A DNA stretch of 64,000 nt from the NCBI RefSeq assembly GCF_000696575.1, contig NZ_JMSQ01000039.1:90002-154001 (forward strand), read 5' to 3'. How positions within the stretch are numbered: position 1 is the first letter of the stretch; each line of letters begins with the position of its first letter. The stretch is from Siccibacter colletis (GTDB lineage: Bacteria; Pseudomonadota; Gammaproteobacteria; Enterobacterales; Enterobacteriaceae). The position numbers and the translations under genes are program-made. The notes below the pieces were generated by a model, which worked only from the letters and a program-made list of their open reading frames with translations, did no database searches and had not been told where the DNA came from. Shown here one piece after another: positions 1 through 9,578 of the stretch.

Positions 1-181
1 TAGTCGGGACGATTTTATCAAACGGGACTTTCGTGGCGATGGCCACCAGCACGCTGACAAGGGTGAGGGCCAGAAAAGCATGCACCCGGAAGCGCATGAT
101 CAGCACCAGCAACAGAACTACCGCTGCGGCAGCAATGCCGAGCAGGGTTCCGGCGCCATAGGCGTAAGTTGTTTCGGTCAT
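1..181 (-). CDS. GntP-family gluconate-type permease, N-terminal part
   Basis: This is the first 60 codons of a membrane permease that runs off the left edge. The start ATG (181-179) has a TGAGGA ribosome site 8 bases upstream. The visible peptide begins MTETTYAYGAG, then has a long hydrophobic segment (about residues 10-27), the motif MRFRVHAFLAL and a second hydrophobic segment ending in VPFDKIVPT. This pattern (hydrophobic helix, R-F/M-x-x-H-x-F-L-A-L, then PLDKI-like) is typical of GntP-family H+ symporters for gluconate and related sugar acids. Which member (GntT, GntU, GntP, IdnT type) cannot be decided from 60 residues. Two GntR/IdnR-like operators lie 60-90 bases upstream, which supports a gluconate or idonate role. 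Confidence 0.8.
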   Translation of the reverse strand, partial: MTETTYAYGAGTLLGIAAAAVVLLLVLIMRFRVHAFLALTLVSVLVAIATKVPFDKIVPT

Positions 182-659
182 TGTTATTATCCTCAGGATT
201 CACATTGGCGCTTTACCGGTGCGACGTGCAGGTGCGCTCTCTGATACCGGTAACATGATATCGGTAACATCCAGGTCACTGTAAATATCCATCGACATAT
301 TTATTAACATTTTGGGATGCAGTTCAAAGAACTGTGTAAAACCTGCTGATGCCCGTTTTTACAATTGTGCTACCGCAACACAGGCGTGCTGACCGCGAGC
401 AGGCCAATGCCACCCCGCTGTTAATGCTTTGCAGGTATTTGCAGTTTCGCAACATTTCCGCGCGTTATTTATTGGGTTATCGCCCGTTCCGTGCTCTGTA
501 TCGCTATTTCACTTAAGCGCAGGGCAACTTTTTTGCTGCATAACAGGATCGTTAGCTAGCTTGTTGTTATGGCGCATTTTTGCGCGATTCCGATTGCGGC
601 GGCCTTGAAGCCTTCGGCCAGAGGCCACCTCTTACTACAACAATTATCAAGAGGTGAAG
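182..659. other. Divergent intergenic region, no gene seen
   Basis: These 478 bases separate the leftward permease from the rightward ABC/glucosidase operon. Besides the tandem operators at 241-270, there is a perfect interrupted palindrome CAGTTC-AAA-GAACTG at 320-334, a small stem GCGCA-TTTT-TGCGC near 572-586 and a GGCCT/AGGCC pair near 601-626 just before the first gene. The 5' part is AT-rich as expected for two divergent promoters. I could not assign the operon promoter or a CRP site with confidence. The short open frames here have no ribosome site or recognisable sequence. Confidence 0.7.
241..270. promoter_or_regulatory. Two tandem GntR/IdnR-like operators
   Basis: Read on the minus strand, towards the permease, there are two near-identical 16-base sites, ATGTTACCGATATCAT (270-255) and ATGTTACCGGTATCAG (256-241), overlapping by two bases and repeating every 14 bases. 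The form ATGTTA-N4-TATCAT resembles, from memory, the operator of the LacI-type regulators GntR and IdnR of the gluconate regulon. The sites lie 60-90 bases upstream of the permease start, where a repressor could block transcription. The regulator gene is not in the window, so the assignment is inferred from the motif and the neighbour. Confidence 0.6.
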
Positions 660-1925
660 ATGAAAACGCTGACGTTAAGTGCCCTGACGGTGGCGCTGGC
701 AGGATTTTGCCAGGCCAGTGTTGCAGATACCCTGCGCATGGAGTGCCCGGTGTCGCCGGGCGGAAAAGAGTACTGCAAATACATCAAGGACCGCTTTGAA
801 AAACAGACCCAGCACCAGCTGGAGTTTATTGAGTTTCCGTCCGGCTCCGATGAGAAGCTGGCTCTGCTGCAACAGCTGTTTGCCGCCAACGATGAAAAAG
901 CGGTGGACGTCTTCGAAACCGATTCCATCTGGATTGGCCTGCTCGATAAGCAAACCCTCGATCTCACTGACGCGATGGGCGCTGACAAAGAGAAGTTTTT
1001 CCCCGGCCCGTGGCAGAACAACAGCGTTAACGGTCGCCTGAAAGCAGTGCCTGGCTATATCGATACCGGGGTGCTGTTCTACCGCAAAGATCTGCTGGAG
1101 AAATACCAGGAGCAGCCGCCCAAAACCTGGCCGGAGCTGACGCGCATCGCCACCAAAATCCAGGCCGCCGAGCGCAACGAAGGTAAGAAGAACTTCTGGG
1201 GGCTGGTGTTCCAGGGCAAGTCTTACGAGGGGCTGACCTGTAATGCGCTGGAGTGGGTGAACTCCTGGGGCGGCGGCACGTTTATTGATGAGAAGGGCAA
1301 TATCACCATCAACAACCCGAAAGCGGCTCAGGCGCTGGATATGGCGAAAGGCTGGATCGGCACCATCGCACCGAAAGGGGTGCTCGGTTACAAGGAGGAG
1401 GAGTCGCGCTCGGTGTTCCAGAACGGCGATGCGCTGTTCATGCGCAACTGGCCTTACGCGTACCAGCTATCGCAGGCCGATGACAGCCCGCTGAAAGGCA
1501 AAGTGGGCGTCACCGCGCTGCCGGTCGGCCCGGAGGGTAAAGGGGCTACCGCGCTGGGCGGCTGGCACTGGTCGGTGAACGGCAACACCAAAAATCCGCA
1601 GGCGGCGATTGAACTGGTGAAAATCCTTACCGATGACGATTCGCAGAAAACCCGCCTGAAAATCCTCGGTCATGCGCCAACCCGCGTGGCGCTCTATGAC
1701 GACAAAGAGGTGCAGACGCTGGCCCCGCATCTGACGATGTTCCGCGACATTTTTGCTCAGGCGGTGCCGCGCCCGGCGACGGTCACCAAAGCACAGTATC
1801 CCCGCGTCTCGAACGCCATCTTCAACGTCACCTTCAGCGTGCTGAACGGTAAAGAGGACGGCAAAAAAGCGGTGGCGGATCTGGAGAAACGCCTGACGCG
1901 CACCAAAGCCTCCGGCTGGCGCTAA
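660..1925 (+). CDS. Sugar ABC transporter, periplasmic substrate-binding protein
   Basis: A 421-residue family-1 (MalE-type, CUT1) extracellular binding protein. It has a signal peptide (MKTLTLSALTVALAGF, cleavage near Ala-Ser-Val-Ala/Asp) and then a mature protein starting DTLRMECPVSPGG. Internal motifs such as YIDTGVLFYRKDLLEKY, WVNSWGGG and GGWHWSVNGNTKNP are typical of binding proteins for maltose, trehalose, sucrose or isomaltulose. The ATG at 660 is preferred over GTG at 654 because AGAGG at 650-654 is correctly spaced for it. It is the first gene of an operon with two permeases, an ATPase and two alpha-glucosidases, like PalE or AglE/ThuE clusters. The substrate is probably an alpha-glucoside, but the exact sugar is not readable from sequence. 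Confidence 0.9.
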   Translation: MKTLTLSALTVALAGFCQASVADTLRMECPVSPGGKEYCKYIKDRFEKQTQHQLEFIEFPSGSDEKLALLQQLFAANDEKAVDVFETDSIWIGLLDKQTLDLTDAMGADKEKFFPGPWQNNSVNGRLKAVPGYIDTGVLFYRKDLLEKYQEQPPKTWPELTRIATKIQAAERNEGKKNFWGLVFQGKSYEGLTCNALEWVNSWGGGTFIDEKGNITINNPKAAQALDMAKGWIGTIAPKGVLGYKEEESRSVFQNGDALFMRNWPYAYQLSQADDSPLKGKVGVTALPVGPEGKGATALGGWHWSVNGNTKNPQAAIELVKILTDDDSQKTRLKILGHAPTRVALYDDKEVQTLAPHLTMFRDIFAQAVPRPATVTKAQYPRVSNAIFNVTFSVLNGKEDGKKAVADLEKRLTRTKASGWR

Positions 1926-1934
1926 AGCGAGGAA

Positions 1935-1956
1935 CGCCCCTCCTCAGGGAGGGGCG
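1935..1956. other. Intra-operon stem-loop
   Basis: A perfect 9-bp stem CGCCCCTCC / GGAGGGGCG with a TCAG loop lies 9 bases after the binding-protein stop. No T-run follows, so it is not a standard terminator. The position matches RNA structures that protect the upstream binding-protein message and lower expression of the membrane genes (the malE-malF arrangement). Confidence 0.7.
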
Positions 1957-2031
1957 AAAGCGTGCTCAATGCCCGGATTACCCCAGCGTTAGCGCGCTGA
2001 GGCAACACTGTGAACCGTCACCGGAGTGCCT

Positions 2032-2984
<953 letters not shown>

Positions 2985-2988
<4 letters not shown>

Positions 2989-3830
2989 AGCTTTCGCGTA
3001 AGCAACGCAGGGTCAGCGGCAAAATTGTTATCTATACCGGTGCGCTGCTGGCCTCGCTGTTCTGCCTGTTCCCGTTCTATTACGCGGTGCTGAGTTCGCT
3101 GCGCAGCGGCCAGGAGCTGTTTACCCCGGTGTGGTATCCCACCGGTTGGCACTGGGATAACTACGTGGTGGCGCTGGTGGATAACGGCATCGCCCGCAGC
3201 CTGCTGAACTCAATGCTGGTCGCCGGGATCACGGTCGGGCTGTGCCTGCTGGTCTCCATCACCGCCGCGTTCGCGCTGGCGCGGGTGAACTTCCGCGGTC
3301 GCAAAGCGCTGCTGTTCACCATCCTCTGCGTCTCAATGTTTCCCCAGGTGGCGGTGCTGACCGGCATGTTCGAGCTGGTGCGTTTTCTCGGGCTGTATGA
3401 CTCTCTCGGGGCGCTGATCATCTCCTACACCACCTTTTCGCTGCCGTTTACCGTCTGGGTGCTGACCACCTTTATCAAAACCATTCCGGTGGAGCTGGAG
3501 GAGGCAGCCATCGTGGACGGCGCGAAAACCGGCACCATCATCCGTCGGGTGTTTGCCCCGGTACTGGCTCCGGCGCTGGCAACCACCGGGCTGCTGGCGT
3601 TTATCGGCGCGTGGAACGAGTTCATGTTCGCGCTCACCTTTATTATTTCCGGGGCGAAACGCACCGTGCCGGTGGCGATCAGCCTGTTCAGCGGCGCCTC
3701 CAGCTTTGAGCTGCCCTGGGGCAGCATTATGGCGGCGTCGGTGATTGTGACGCTGCCGATCATCATCCTGGTGCTGATTTTCCAGAAACGGATCGTCAGC
3801 GGCCTGACCAGCGGCGCGATTAAGGGGTAA
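2985..3830 (+). CDS. Sugar ABC transporter permease, MalG type
   Basis: A 281-residue second permease of the importer. It has the MalG-like N-terminus with the first helix at about residues 12-35, further hydrophobic helices, and an EAA motif at about residues 173-192 (EAAIVDGAKTGTIIRR). Conserved segments GAWNEFMFALTF and the C-terminal QKRIVSGLTSGAIKG are typical of MalG, LacG and ThuG relatives, where the C-terminal tail reaches into the ATPase dimer. The ATG overlaps the previous stop (ATGA) and the ATPase gene begins two bases after its own stop, consistent with one polycistronic unit. Confidence 0.9.
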
Positions 3831-3832
3831 CT

Positions 3833-4957
3833 ATGGCTCAGCTACAGCTTGCGAAAGTTCAGAAGCGCTTCGGCACCCATGCTGAAGTGATCAAGCCGCT
3901 CGACCTCGACATCAACAGCGGCGAATTTGTGGTGGTGGTCGGCCCGTCCGGCTGCGGAAAATCAACCCTGCTGCGCCTCGTGGCCGGGCTGGAGGAGATC
4001 AGCAGCGGCGAGATGTTTATCGACGGCGTGTGCGTGAACGATGACACCCCCTCCGAGCGCGGCATCGGCATGGTGTTTCAGTCCTATGCGCTCTATCCGC
4101 ATATGACCGTGTACCAGAATATGGCCTTTGCGCTGGAGATGGCGAAGCTGTCGGAGAAGGAGATCGACGAGCGGGTTCAGGCCAGCGCGCGCATCCTGCA
4201 GCTGGAAAACCTGCTCGACAGGCGGCCTAAAGATCTCTCCGGCGGTCAGCGCCAGCGCGTGGCGATTGGCCGCGCCATCGTGCGCGAGCCGAGCCTGTTT
4301 CTGTTCGACGAACCGCTCTCCAACCTGGATGCCTCGCTTCGGGTGCAGATGCGCATGGAGATCGCCGCCCTGCACCGGCGCATCAACGCCACCATTCTCT
4401 ACGTCACCCACGACCAGGTCGAGGCGATGACCCTTGCTGACCGCATCGTGGTGCTGAACAAAGGCGCGATTGAGCAGGTCGGCACGCCGCTTGAGCTGTA
4501 CGACCATCCGCAAAACGTGTTTGTGGCGCAGTTTATCGGCTCGCCGAAGATGAACCTGATCCCCGGCCAGCTGGTGCGCGGCGATGCCACACAGTGCGAG
4601 GTCGAGCTGGAGAACGGTCACCGGATGGTGCTGGCGGTGGACGGCACCGGGCATCAGCCGGGGGAGGCGGTGCAGTTCGGCATTCGCCCGGAACACCTTG
4701 AAGTGATGCCGCTCGCCGGGGCGGACGTTGAAGGCGAAGTGCTGTTTGTCGAGCACATGGGCAACGAAACGCTGCTCTACGTTAACGGCGGCTACGGGGC
4801 GGAACCGCTGGTGATGCGCCATACTTCACGGCTTGAGGTGCGCCCGGAGCAGCACGTAGGGCTGCGGCTGGCACCCGAGCACGGCTATCTTTTCGGCAGT
4901 GAGGGGAGGGCGTTGCGTCGTCTGTTGACGCCCGACCACCAACAGAAGGAAGCGTGA
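3833..4957 (+). CDS. Sugar ABC transporter ATPase, MsmK/UgpC type
   Basis: A 374-residue nucleotide-binding subunit. It contains Walker A (GPSGCGKST, about residues 37-45), the Q-loop (VFQSYALYPHMT), signature LSGGQRQRVAIGRA, Walker B LFLFDEPLSNLD and the switch His in YVTHDQVEA. The C-terminal 130 residues form the regulatory TOBE/OB domain typical of carbohydrate importers (MalK, MsmK, UgpC). No separate PTS-control feature is evident. The stop codon shares a base with the next start (TGATG), so the importer and the first glucosidase are coupled. Confidence 0.92.
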   Translation: MAQLQLAKVQKRFGTHAEVIKPLDLDINSGEFVVVVGPSGCGKSTLLRLVAGLEEISSGEMFIDGVCVNDDTPSERGIGMVFQSYALYPHMTVYQNMAFALEMAKLSEKEIDERVQASARILQLENLLDRRPKDLSGGQRQRVAIGRAIVREPSLFLFDEPLSNLDASLRVQMRMEIAALHRRINATILYVTHDQVEAMTLADRIVVLNKGAIEQVGTPLELYDHPQNVFVAQFIGSPKMNLIPGQLVRGDATQCEVELENGHRMVLAVDGTGHQPGEAVQFGIRPEHLEVMPLAGADVEGEVLFVEHMGNETLLYVNGGYGAEPLVMRHTSRLEVRPEQHVGLRLAPEHGYLFGSEGRALRRLLTPDHQQKEA

Positions 4958-6606
4958 TGAAAGCAATTGAGCAGAAGTGGTGGCACAACGCGGTGGTGTA
5001 TCAGATCTACCCGCGCAGCTTTATGGATGCCAACGGCGACGGCATAGGCGATCTCGCAGGCATCATCAGCAAACTCGACTATCTCCAGCAGCTCGGCATT
5101 AATCTTATCTGGCTTTCGCCGGTCTACCGCTCGCCAATGGATGACAACGGCTACGACATCTCTGACTACGAAGATATCGCTGCCGAATTCGGCACTATGG
5201 CGGAGATGGAGCAGCTCATTCAGGAGGCGAAGGCGCGGGATATTCACATCCTGATGGATCTTGTGGTTAACCACACCTCCGACGAACACCCCTGGTTTCT
5301 CGAAGCCCTGAAAGGCAAGGACAACCCGTACCGCGATTTCTACATCTGGCGTAAACCGGCCCCGGATGGCGGGCCGCCAAACGATTTTCGCTCCTATTTC
5401 GGCGGCAGCGGCTGGACGTTTGATGAGGCCAGCGGCGAGTACTATCTGCACCAGTTCTCGGTGCGCCAGCCGGATCTTAACTGGGAGAACCCGCAGGTGC
5501 AGGAGGAGGTGCACGCCATGATGAACCGCTGGCTGGATCGCGGCATCGGCGGTTTCCGCATGGACGTGATCGATCTTATCGGCAAAGAGGTGGATAAGCA
5601 GATCATGGCGAAGGGGAAAAACCTGCACCTGCTGATCCACCAGATGAATCGCGCCACCTACGGCGCGCGCGACATGCTGACGGTGGGCGAGACCTGGAGT
5701 GCGACGCCGGAGGATGCGCTGCTCTACAGCGACCCGGATCGCGAGGAGCTGTCGATGGTATTTCAGTTCGAGCATATCAAGCAGACCTGGGATGAGAAGC
5801 ACGGCAAGTGGCGCAGCCGGCCCTTTGAGCTGTCGCGCTTTAAGGCGGTGATCGACAAGTGGCAGACCGCGCTGGCCGACCGGGGCTGGAACTCGCTGTT
5901 CTGGAGCAATCACGACCTGCCGCGCGCGGTGTCGAAATTTGGCGATGAAGGCGAGTTTCGTGAAGCCTCGGCCAAAATGCTCGCCACCGCGCTGCACTGT
6001 CTGAAGGGCACGCCCTATATCTACCAGGGCGAAGAGATCGGCATGACTAACGTGCGCTGGAGCACCATTGAAGAGTACCGCGATATCGAAAGCCTGAACT
6101 TCTACCGCGAGCGCATCGCGGCGGGCATTACCCACGATGAGATGATGACCGGCATCCACGCCAACGGCCGCGATAACGCCCGCTCGCCGGTGCAGTGGGA
6201 TGACAGTGCGCACGCCGGTTTCACCACCGGTACGCCGTGGATGGCGGTCAACCCGAACTATCGCAGCATCAACGTGGCGAAGGCCCTGGCCGAGCCGGAC
6301 TCGATTCTCTGGCACTACCAGAAACTGGTGGCGCTGCGCAAAGCCCACCCGGTGCTGGTGTACGGTGATTACCAGATGCTGTTCGCCGAACATCCGCAGA
6401 TTTTTGCCTGGCTGCGCCGCTATGAAGGCAACACCCTGCTGGTGATCAACAGCTTTAGCCGCGAGCGCCTGACGCTGGAGATCCCCGAGCCGCTTCAGGC
6501 CTGGCACGGCGAGTGCCTCATCAGCAACTATGCCCCGCGTGACCAGCTGGCGGTGAGCCTTGAACTTCAGCCTTATGAATCTTTCGCGTTACTGATACGG
6601 GAGTAG
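4957..6606 (+). CDS. GH13 alpha-glucosidase, alpha-1,6-type signature
   Basis: A 549-residue cytoplasmic glycoside hydrolase of GH13 (oligo-1,6-glucosidase, trehalose-6-phosphate hydrolase, isomaltulase group). The catalytic motifs are DLVVNHTSDEHPWF, GFRMDVID with nucleophile Asp203, VGE with acid Glu245, and NHD with Asp320. Val204 follows the nucleophile, which in this family marks alpha-1,6 specificity. The RLDRD motif of sucrose isomerases is absent, so it should hydrolyse and not isomerise. It starts at ATG 4957 with AAGGA six bases upstream; GTG at 4954 is the alternative. The ABC importer upstream delivers unphosphorylated sugar, which argues against a TreC role. Isomaltulose, isomaltose or trehalulose are plausible substrates. 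Confidence 0.88.
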   Translation: MKAIEQKWWHNAVVYQIYPRSFMDANGDGIGDLAGIISKLDYLQQLGINLIWLSPVYRSPMDDNGYDISDYEDIAAEFGTMAEMEQLIQEAKARDIHILMDLVVNHTSDEHPWFLEALKGKDNPYRDFYIWRKPAPDGGPPNDFRSYFGGSGWTFDEASGEYYLHQFSVRQPDLNWENPQVQEEVHAMMNRWLDRGIGGFRMDVIDLIGKEVDKQIMAKGKNLHLLIHQMNRATYGARDMLTVGETWSATPEDALLYSDPDREELSMVFQFEHIKQTWDEKHGKWRSRPFELSRFKAVIDKWQTALADRGWNSLFWSNHDLPRAVSKFGDEGEFREASAKMLATALHCLKGTPYIYQGEEIGMTNVRWSTIEEYRDIESLNFYRERIAAGITHDEMMTGIHANGRDNARSPVQWDDSAHAGFTTGTPWMAVNPNYRSINVAKALAEPDSILWHYQKLVALRKAHPVLVYGDYQMLFAEHPQIFAWLRRYEGNTLLVINSFSRERLTLEIPEPLQAWHGECLISNYAPRDQLAVSLELQPYESFALLIRE

Positions 6607-6609
6607 TAC

Positions 6610-8283
6610 ATGAGTGACATAACCACGCCGCACAGCGAACGCTGGTGGAAGGAAGCAGTGGCTTATCAAATCTATCCGCGCAGTTTTAAGGACAGCAACG
6701 GCGACGGGATAGGGGATCTCAACGGCATTAGCGAAAAGCTCGACTATCTGCAGGAGCTGGGCATCGACCTCATCTGGATCTGCCCGATGTACCGCTCGCC
6801 GAATGACGATAACGGCTATGACATTAGCGACTATCACGCCATCATGGCGGAGTTCGGCACTATGGCGGATTTCGACCGCCTGCTGGAGGCGGTGCACGCC
6901 CGCGGCATGCGGCTGATCCTCGACCTGGTGGTCAACCATACCTCCGATGAGCATCCTTGGTTTCTGGAATCCCGCGCCTCAAAAGATAACCCGAAGCGCG
7001 ACTGGTATATCTGGCGCGACGGGCGCAACGGCGCGGAGCCCAATAACTGGGAATCCATTTTTAATGGCTCCGCCTGGGAGTATGACCCGACCACCGGTCA
7101 GTACTTTATGCACCTCTTCAGCCGTCGTCAGCCCGATCTCAACTGGGAGAATCACCAGATGCGTGAGGCGGTGTATGACATGATGCGCTGGTGGCTCGAC
7201 AAAGGCATCGACGGCTTCCGCATCGATGCTATCGCCCACATGAAAAAAGAGCCGACGCTGGCCGATGTGCCGAACCCGGATAATCTGCCGTATGCTCCGT
7301 CGATGGTCAGCCATCTCAACTATGACGGGCTGCTCGATTACGTGGACGACATCTGCGCAAAGGTGTTTAACCACTACGATATTGTGACCGTCGGGGAGAT
7401 GAATGGCCTCGACGCGGCTCACGCCGAGGAGTGGGTCGGGGAACATCGCCAGCGGCTGAATATGGTGTTCCAGTTTGAGCACGTGCGGCTGTGGGAGCCT
7501 GAAGCAGGGTTGCGCCCGGAGCCGGCAGCGCTCAAGCGCATCTTCACCGACTGGCAGACCGCACTGGAGGGCAGGGGCTGGAATGCGCTCTACGTCGAAA
7601 ACCATGACGTGACGCGTATTACTTCGCGCTGGGGTGATACCGAGCGCCACTGGCGGGAGAGCGCAACCTGTATCGCGGCGATGTGGTTCCTGATGCAGGG
7701 CACGCCGTTTATCTATCAGGGGCAGGAGATTGGCATGACCAACACGCGCTTCACCTCCCTTGATGCCTTTGACGATGTCTCGGCCCACAACAAAGCGCGC
7801 GAACTGCAGCGCCAGGGGATGCCGGAGGAGGAGATCCTGGCGTTTCTCAACCGCACCGGGCGCGATAACTCGCGCACGCCGATGCAGTGGGATGCTTCCC
7901 CCTTCGCCGGGTTCAGTACCCATCAGCCCTGGCTGGCGGTGAACCCTAACTACGAGATGATCAACGTCGAAAGCCAGCTCTGGGATGCGCAGTCGGTGCT
8001 CAATTTTCATCGCGAGATGATTCGCCTGCGCAAACGCGAGCGGGCGCTGGTATACGGCAAATATGCCCTGCTGCTGGCGGAGCATCCGCAGATTTACGCC
8101 TACAGTCGTACCTTCGGGGATGAGCGCGTGGTGGTGCTGTGTAACCTTTCCGGTAAGCATGCGCTGTGGCCGGAGGCGGCGCTGTCGTTACAGGGGGCGA
8201 TTTGCCAGCTGGCGAACATGGAGGAGGGCGAAGACCCGTATCGTCTGAGGCCGTGGGAGACGCGGGTCTATAAATGTTTCTGA
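6610..8283 (+). CDS. GH13 alpha-glucosidase, alpha-1,4-type signature
   Basis: A 557-residue GH13 paralogue of the preceding enzyme, very similar over the first 120 residues (AYQIYPRSF, DDNGYDISDY, DLVVNHTSDEHPWF). Catalytic residues are Asp206 in GFRIDAIA, Glu263 in VGE and Asp333 in NHD. Ala207 follows the nucleophile, where alpha-1,6-specific enzymes carry Val, so this copy is predicted to prefer other linkages (alpha-1,4, sucrose-like or trehalulose-like). The start has CGGGAG seven bases upstream and lies three bases after the previous stop. With its neighbour it would let the cell split imported alpha-glucosides of differing linkage. The pair resembles PalQ/PalZ of isomaltulose operons, but orthology is not proven. 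Confidence 0.87.
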   Translation: MSDITTPHSERWWKEAVAYQIYPRSFKDSNGDGIGDLNGISEKLDYLQELGIDLIWICPMYRSPNDDNGYDISDYHAIMAEFGTMADFDRLLEAVHARGMRLILDLVVNHTSDEHPWFLESRASKDNPKRDWYIWRDGRNGAEPNNWESIFNGSAWEYDPTTGQYFMHLFSRRQPDLNWENHQMREAVYDMMRWWLDKGIDGFRIDAIAHMKKEPTLADVPNPDNLPYAPSMVSHLNYDGLLDYVDDICAKVFNHYDIVTVGEMNGLDAAHAEEWVGEHRQRLNMVFQFEHVRLWEPEAGLRPEPAALKRIFTDWQTALEGRGWNALYVENHDVTRITSRWGDTERHWRESATCIAAMWFLMQGTPFIYQGQEIGMTNTRFTSLDAFDDVSAHNKARELQRQGMPEEEILAFLNRTGRDNSRTPMQWDASPFAGFSTHQPWLAVNPNYEMINVESQLWDAQSVLNFHREMIRLRKRERALVYGKYALLLAEHPQIYAYSRTFGDERVVVLCNLSGKHALWPEAALSLQGAICQLANMEEGEDPYRLRPWETRVYKCF

Positions 8284-8290
8284 GAGGACA

Positions 8291-8309
8291 CCGGGGCGCA
8301 AAGCCCCGG
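8291..8309. terminator. Stem-loop between convergent genes
   Basis: A 7-bp stem CCGGGGC / GCCCCGG with a GCAAA loop sits between the end of the glucosidase operon and the convergent rna gene. No T-run follows on either strand, so termination strength is uncertain. Confidence 0.45.
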
Positions 8310-8315
8310 AGTTAG

Positions 8316-9119
8316 TCAGTAGCCGACGGCGTCGAGAATGAACTCGCTGCCGCAGTTGCCGGGGTGGGGCTGCGGTACAAAGCTGGTTTTGTTCAGCGGG
8401 GCGTTAACGGCGCTGGCCTTGATGGTAAGCTGAATTTCCGTCAGCCATGCCGGGTAACCGTCGCAGCGCAGCGCCAGGGATTTCACCGCATTCTTGCCCC
8501 AGGCTTTTTCCAGCGCGGCGTTGAAGTCGCTGCGGCTGATGCGCTGACCGTAATGGCTGGCGATGAAGCGCCCGAGTTCGCTGGCCTTCACTTCATGATT
8601 CATGCGCACCATGGTGCCAAACCAGGCATCGGGGTCAAAGCCAAAGCAGACGCCGTGTTTGGCGTATTCATAGCGCTCCAGGCACGAGTTGCCGCCCGCG
8701 CCGGGCATTACGTCATTCAGTTTTGCGGCCATCTCCAGCGACAGCCCGGTTTCTTCAGCATCGCATTTGCGCGAGGCGCGCGCTTCCGGCATGTTCGGCA
8801 CCGGGCGTGCGGCGCAGCCGTAGCGCATCCAGCGACGATCATCGACGCCGCGTGCCGCTATCGACTTCGGCAGAGAGGGCCACAGGCCGTGTACGGTCAG
8901 GAAGTGGGTTTTGTCCTCCTGCTCTTTCAGCAGGCGACACTCGTCGGGTTCGCTCCGGTTATCCGCATGCAGGCTTTGACAAAAACCGGTCTGCCAGGAG
9001 AGCGCCAGCACATAGCGGTCAAAATCAGCATAGCGTGTCGCCACCAGCGGCTGCGCCTGTGCGCAGGAGGCGGCAACGGCAACTGCGGCGACGGCCAGAC
9101 TGTACCCGAGCTTATTCAT
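8316..9119 (-). CDS. rna: Ribonuclease I, periplasmic RNase T2 family
   Basis: A 267-residue broad-specificity endoribonuclease that degrades RNA in the periplasm to nucleoside monophosphates. The signal peptide is MNKLGYSLAVAAVAVAASCAQA. The two catalytic boxes of the T2 family are present: TVHGLWPS (catalytic His) and ERYEYAKHGVC (Glu, Lys and His). Several cysteines fit the disulfide pattern of the exported enzyme. Length matches E. coli RNase I (268). It converges with the glucosidase operon and is separated from pagP by a gene-free stretch where E. coli carries dcuC. Confidence 0.95.
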   Translation of the reverse strand: MNKLGYSLAVAAVAVAASCAQAQPLVATRYADFDRYVLALSWQTGFCQSLHADNRSEPDECRLLKEQEDKTHFLTVHGLWPSLPKSIAARGVDDRRWMRYGCAARPVPNMPEARASRKCDAEETGLSLEMAAKLNDVMPGAGGNSCLERYEYAKHGVCFGFDPDAWFGTMVRMNHEVKASELGRFIASHYGQRISRSDFNAALEKAWGKNAVKSLALRCDGYPAWLTEIQLTIKASAVNAPLNKTSFVPQPHPGNCGSEFILDAVGY

Positions 9120-9578
9120 TTTTCATCCTGATTGGTTATGCCGACAAATTCCGGACCGCTATTAAACCATAAAAGCGTAAACGCAGGTTGAATAACCCGT
9201 GCGCTGTAAAAGACTTACGGCAATTTTATTGCCGGGAACCTTCCCGGCGGCATTATTTCAGGCAGCAGCCAGGGCAGTATCGCGTAATAGCTAAACGACG
9301 CGTAAACCGTTATCAGGCTATTGTTTTTTTACCGCGCTGGATAAGTCGGCATCGCTGCAAGCCGCGCCAGCTGTGGCATAGCTCAAACAGAGTAAAATTG
9401 AGCCTCAGTGAAAGGTTTATTTCCGCAGCCAAACGACATCAATTATCCCCTGAAAAAAAAGGTGTTAACGTTTGCGTTAAATGTGTCTTTAAGACTTAAC
9501 TCAATACTGGTTATGGATTCATTAAGATAGTCTTGATTAGACTGTATTCAATTTTCTGACTGGTATTAATTAAACGTG
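9120..9578. other. Divergent rna-pagP intergenic region, no gene seen
   Basis: About 460 AT-rich bases hold the promoters of rna and pagP. One open frame of 103 codons (9188-9499) has a basic, cysteine- and arginine-rich composition without domains or a convincing ribosome site, and I do not consider it a gene. I looked for a PhoP box (two GTTTA half-sites 11 bases apart) and found only poor matches. In E. coli the anaerobic C4-dicarboxylate exporter dcuC lies here, and no remnant of it is visible. Confidence 0.6.

Noticed and set aside
4885-6507. Minus-strand open frame of 540 codons opposite the first glucosidase
   Set aside because: Shadow frame in a GC-rich gene; the plus strand carries GH13 catalytic motifs in order.
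4957-8283. Sucrose isomerase (isomaltulose synthase) among the GH13 enzymes
   Set aside because: The RLDRD motif that marks sucrose isomerases is missing at the equivalent position in both proteins.
9188-9499. 103-codon frame between rna and pagP
   Set aside because: Basic, Arg/Cys/Gln-rich peptide with no ribosome site or family resemblance, in a region that should hold two promoters.
9440-9575. PhoP box upstream of pagP
   Set aside because: Only weak half-sites were found and none with the required 11-base period, so regulation by PhoP cannot be claimed from this sequence.
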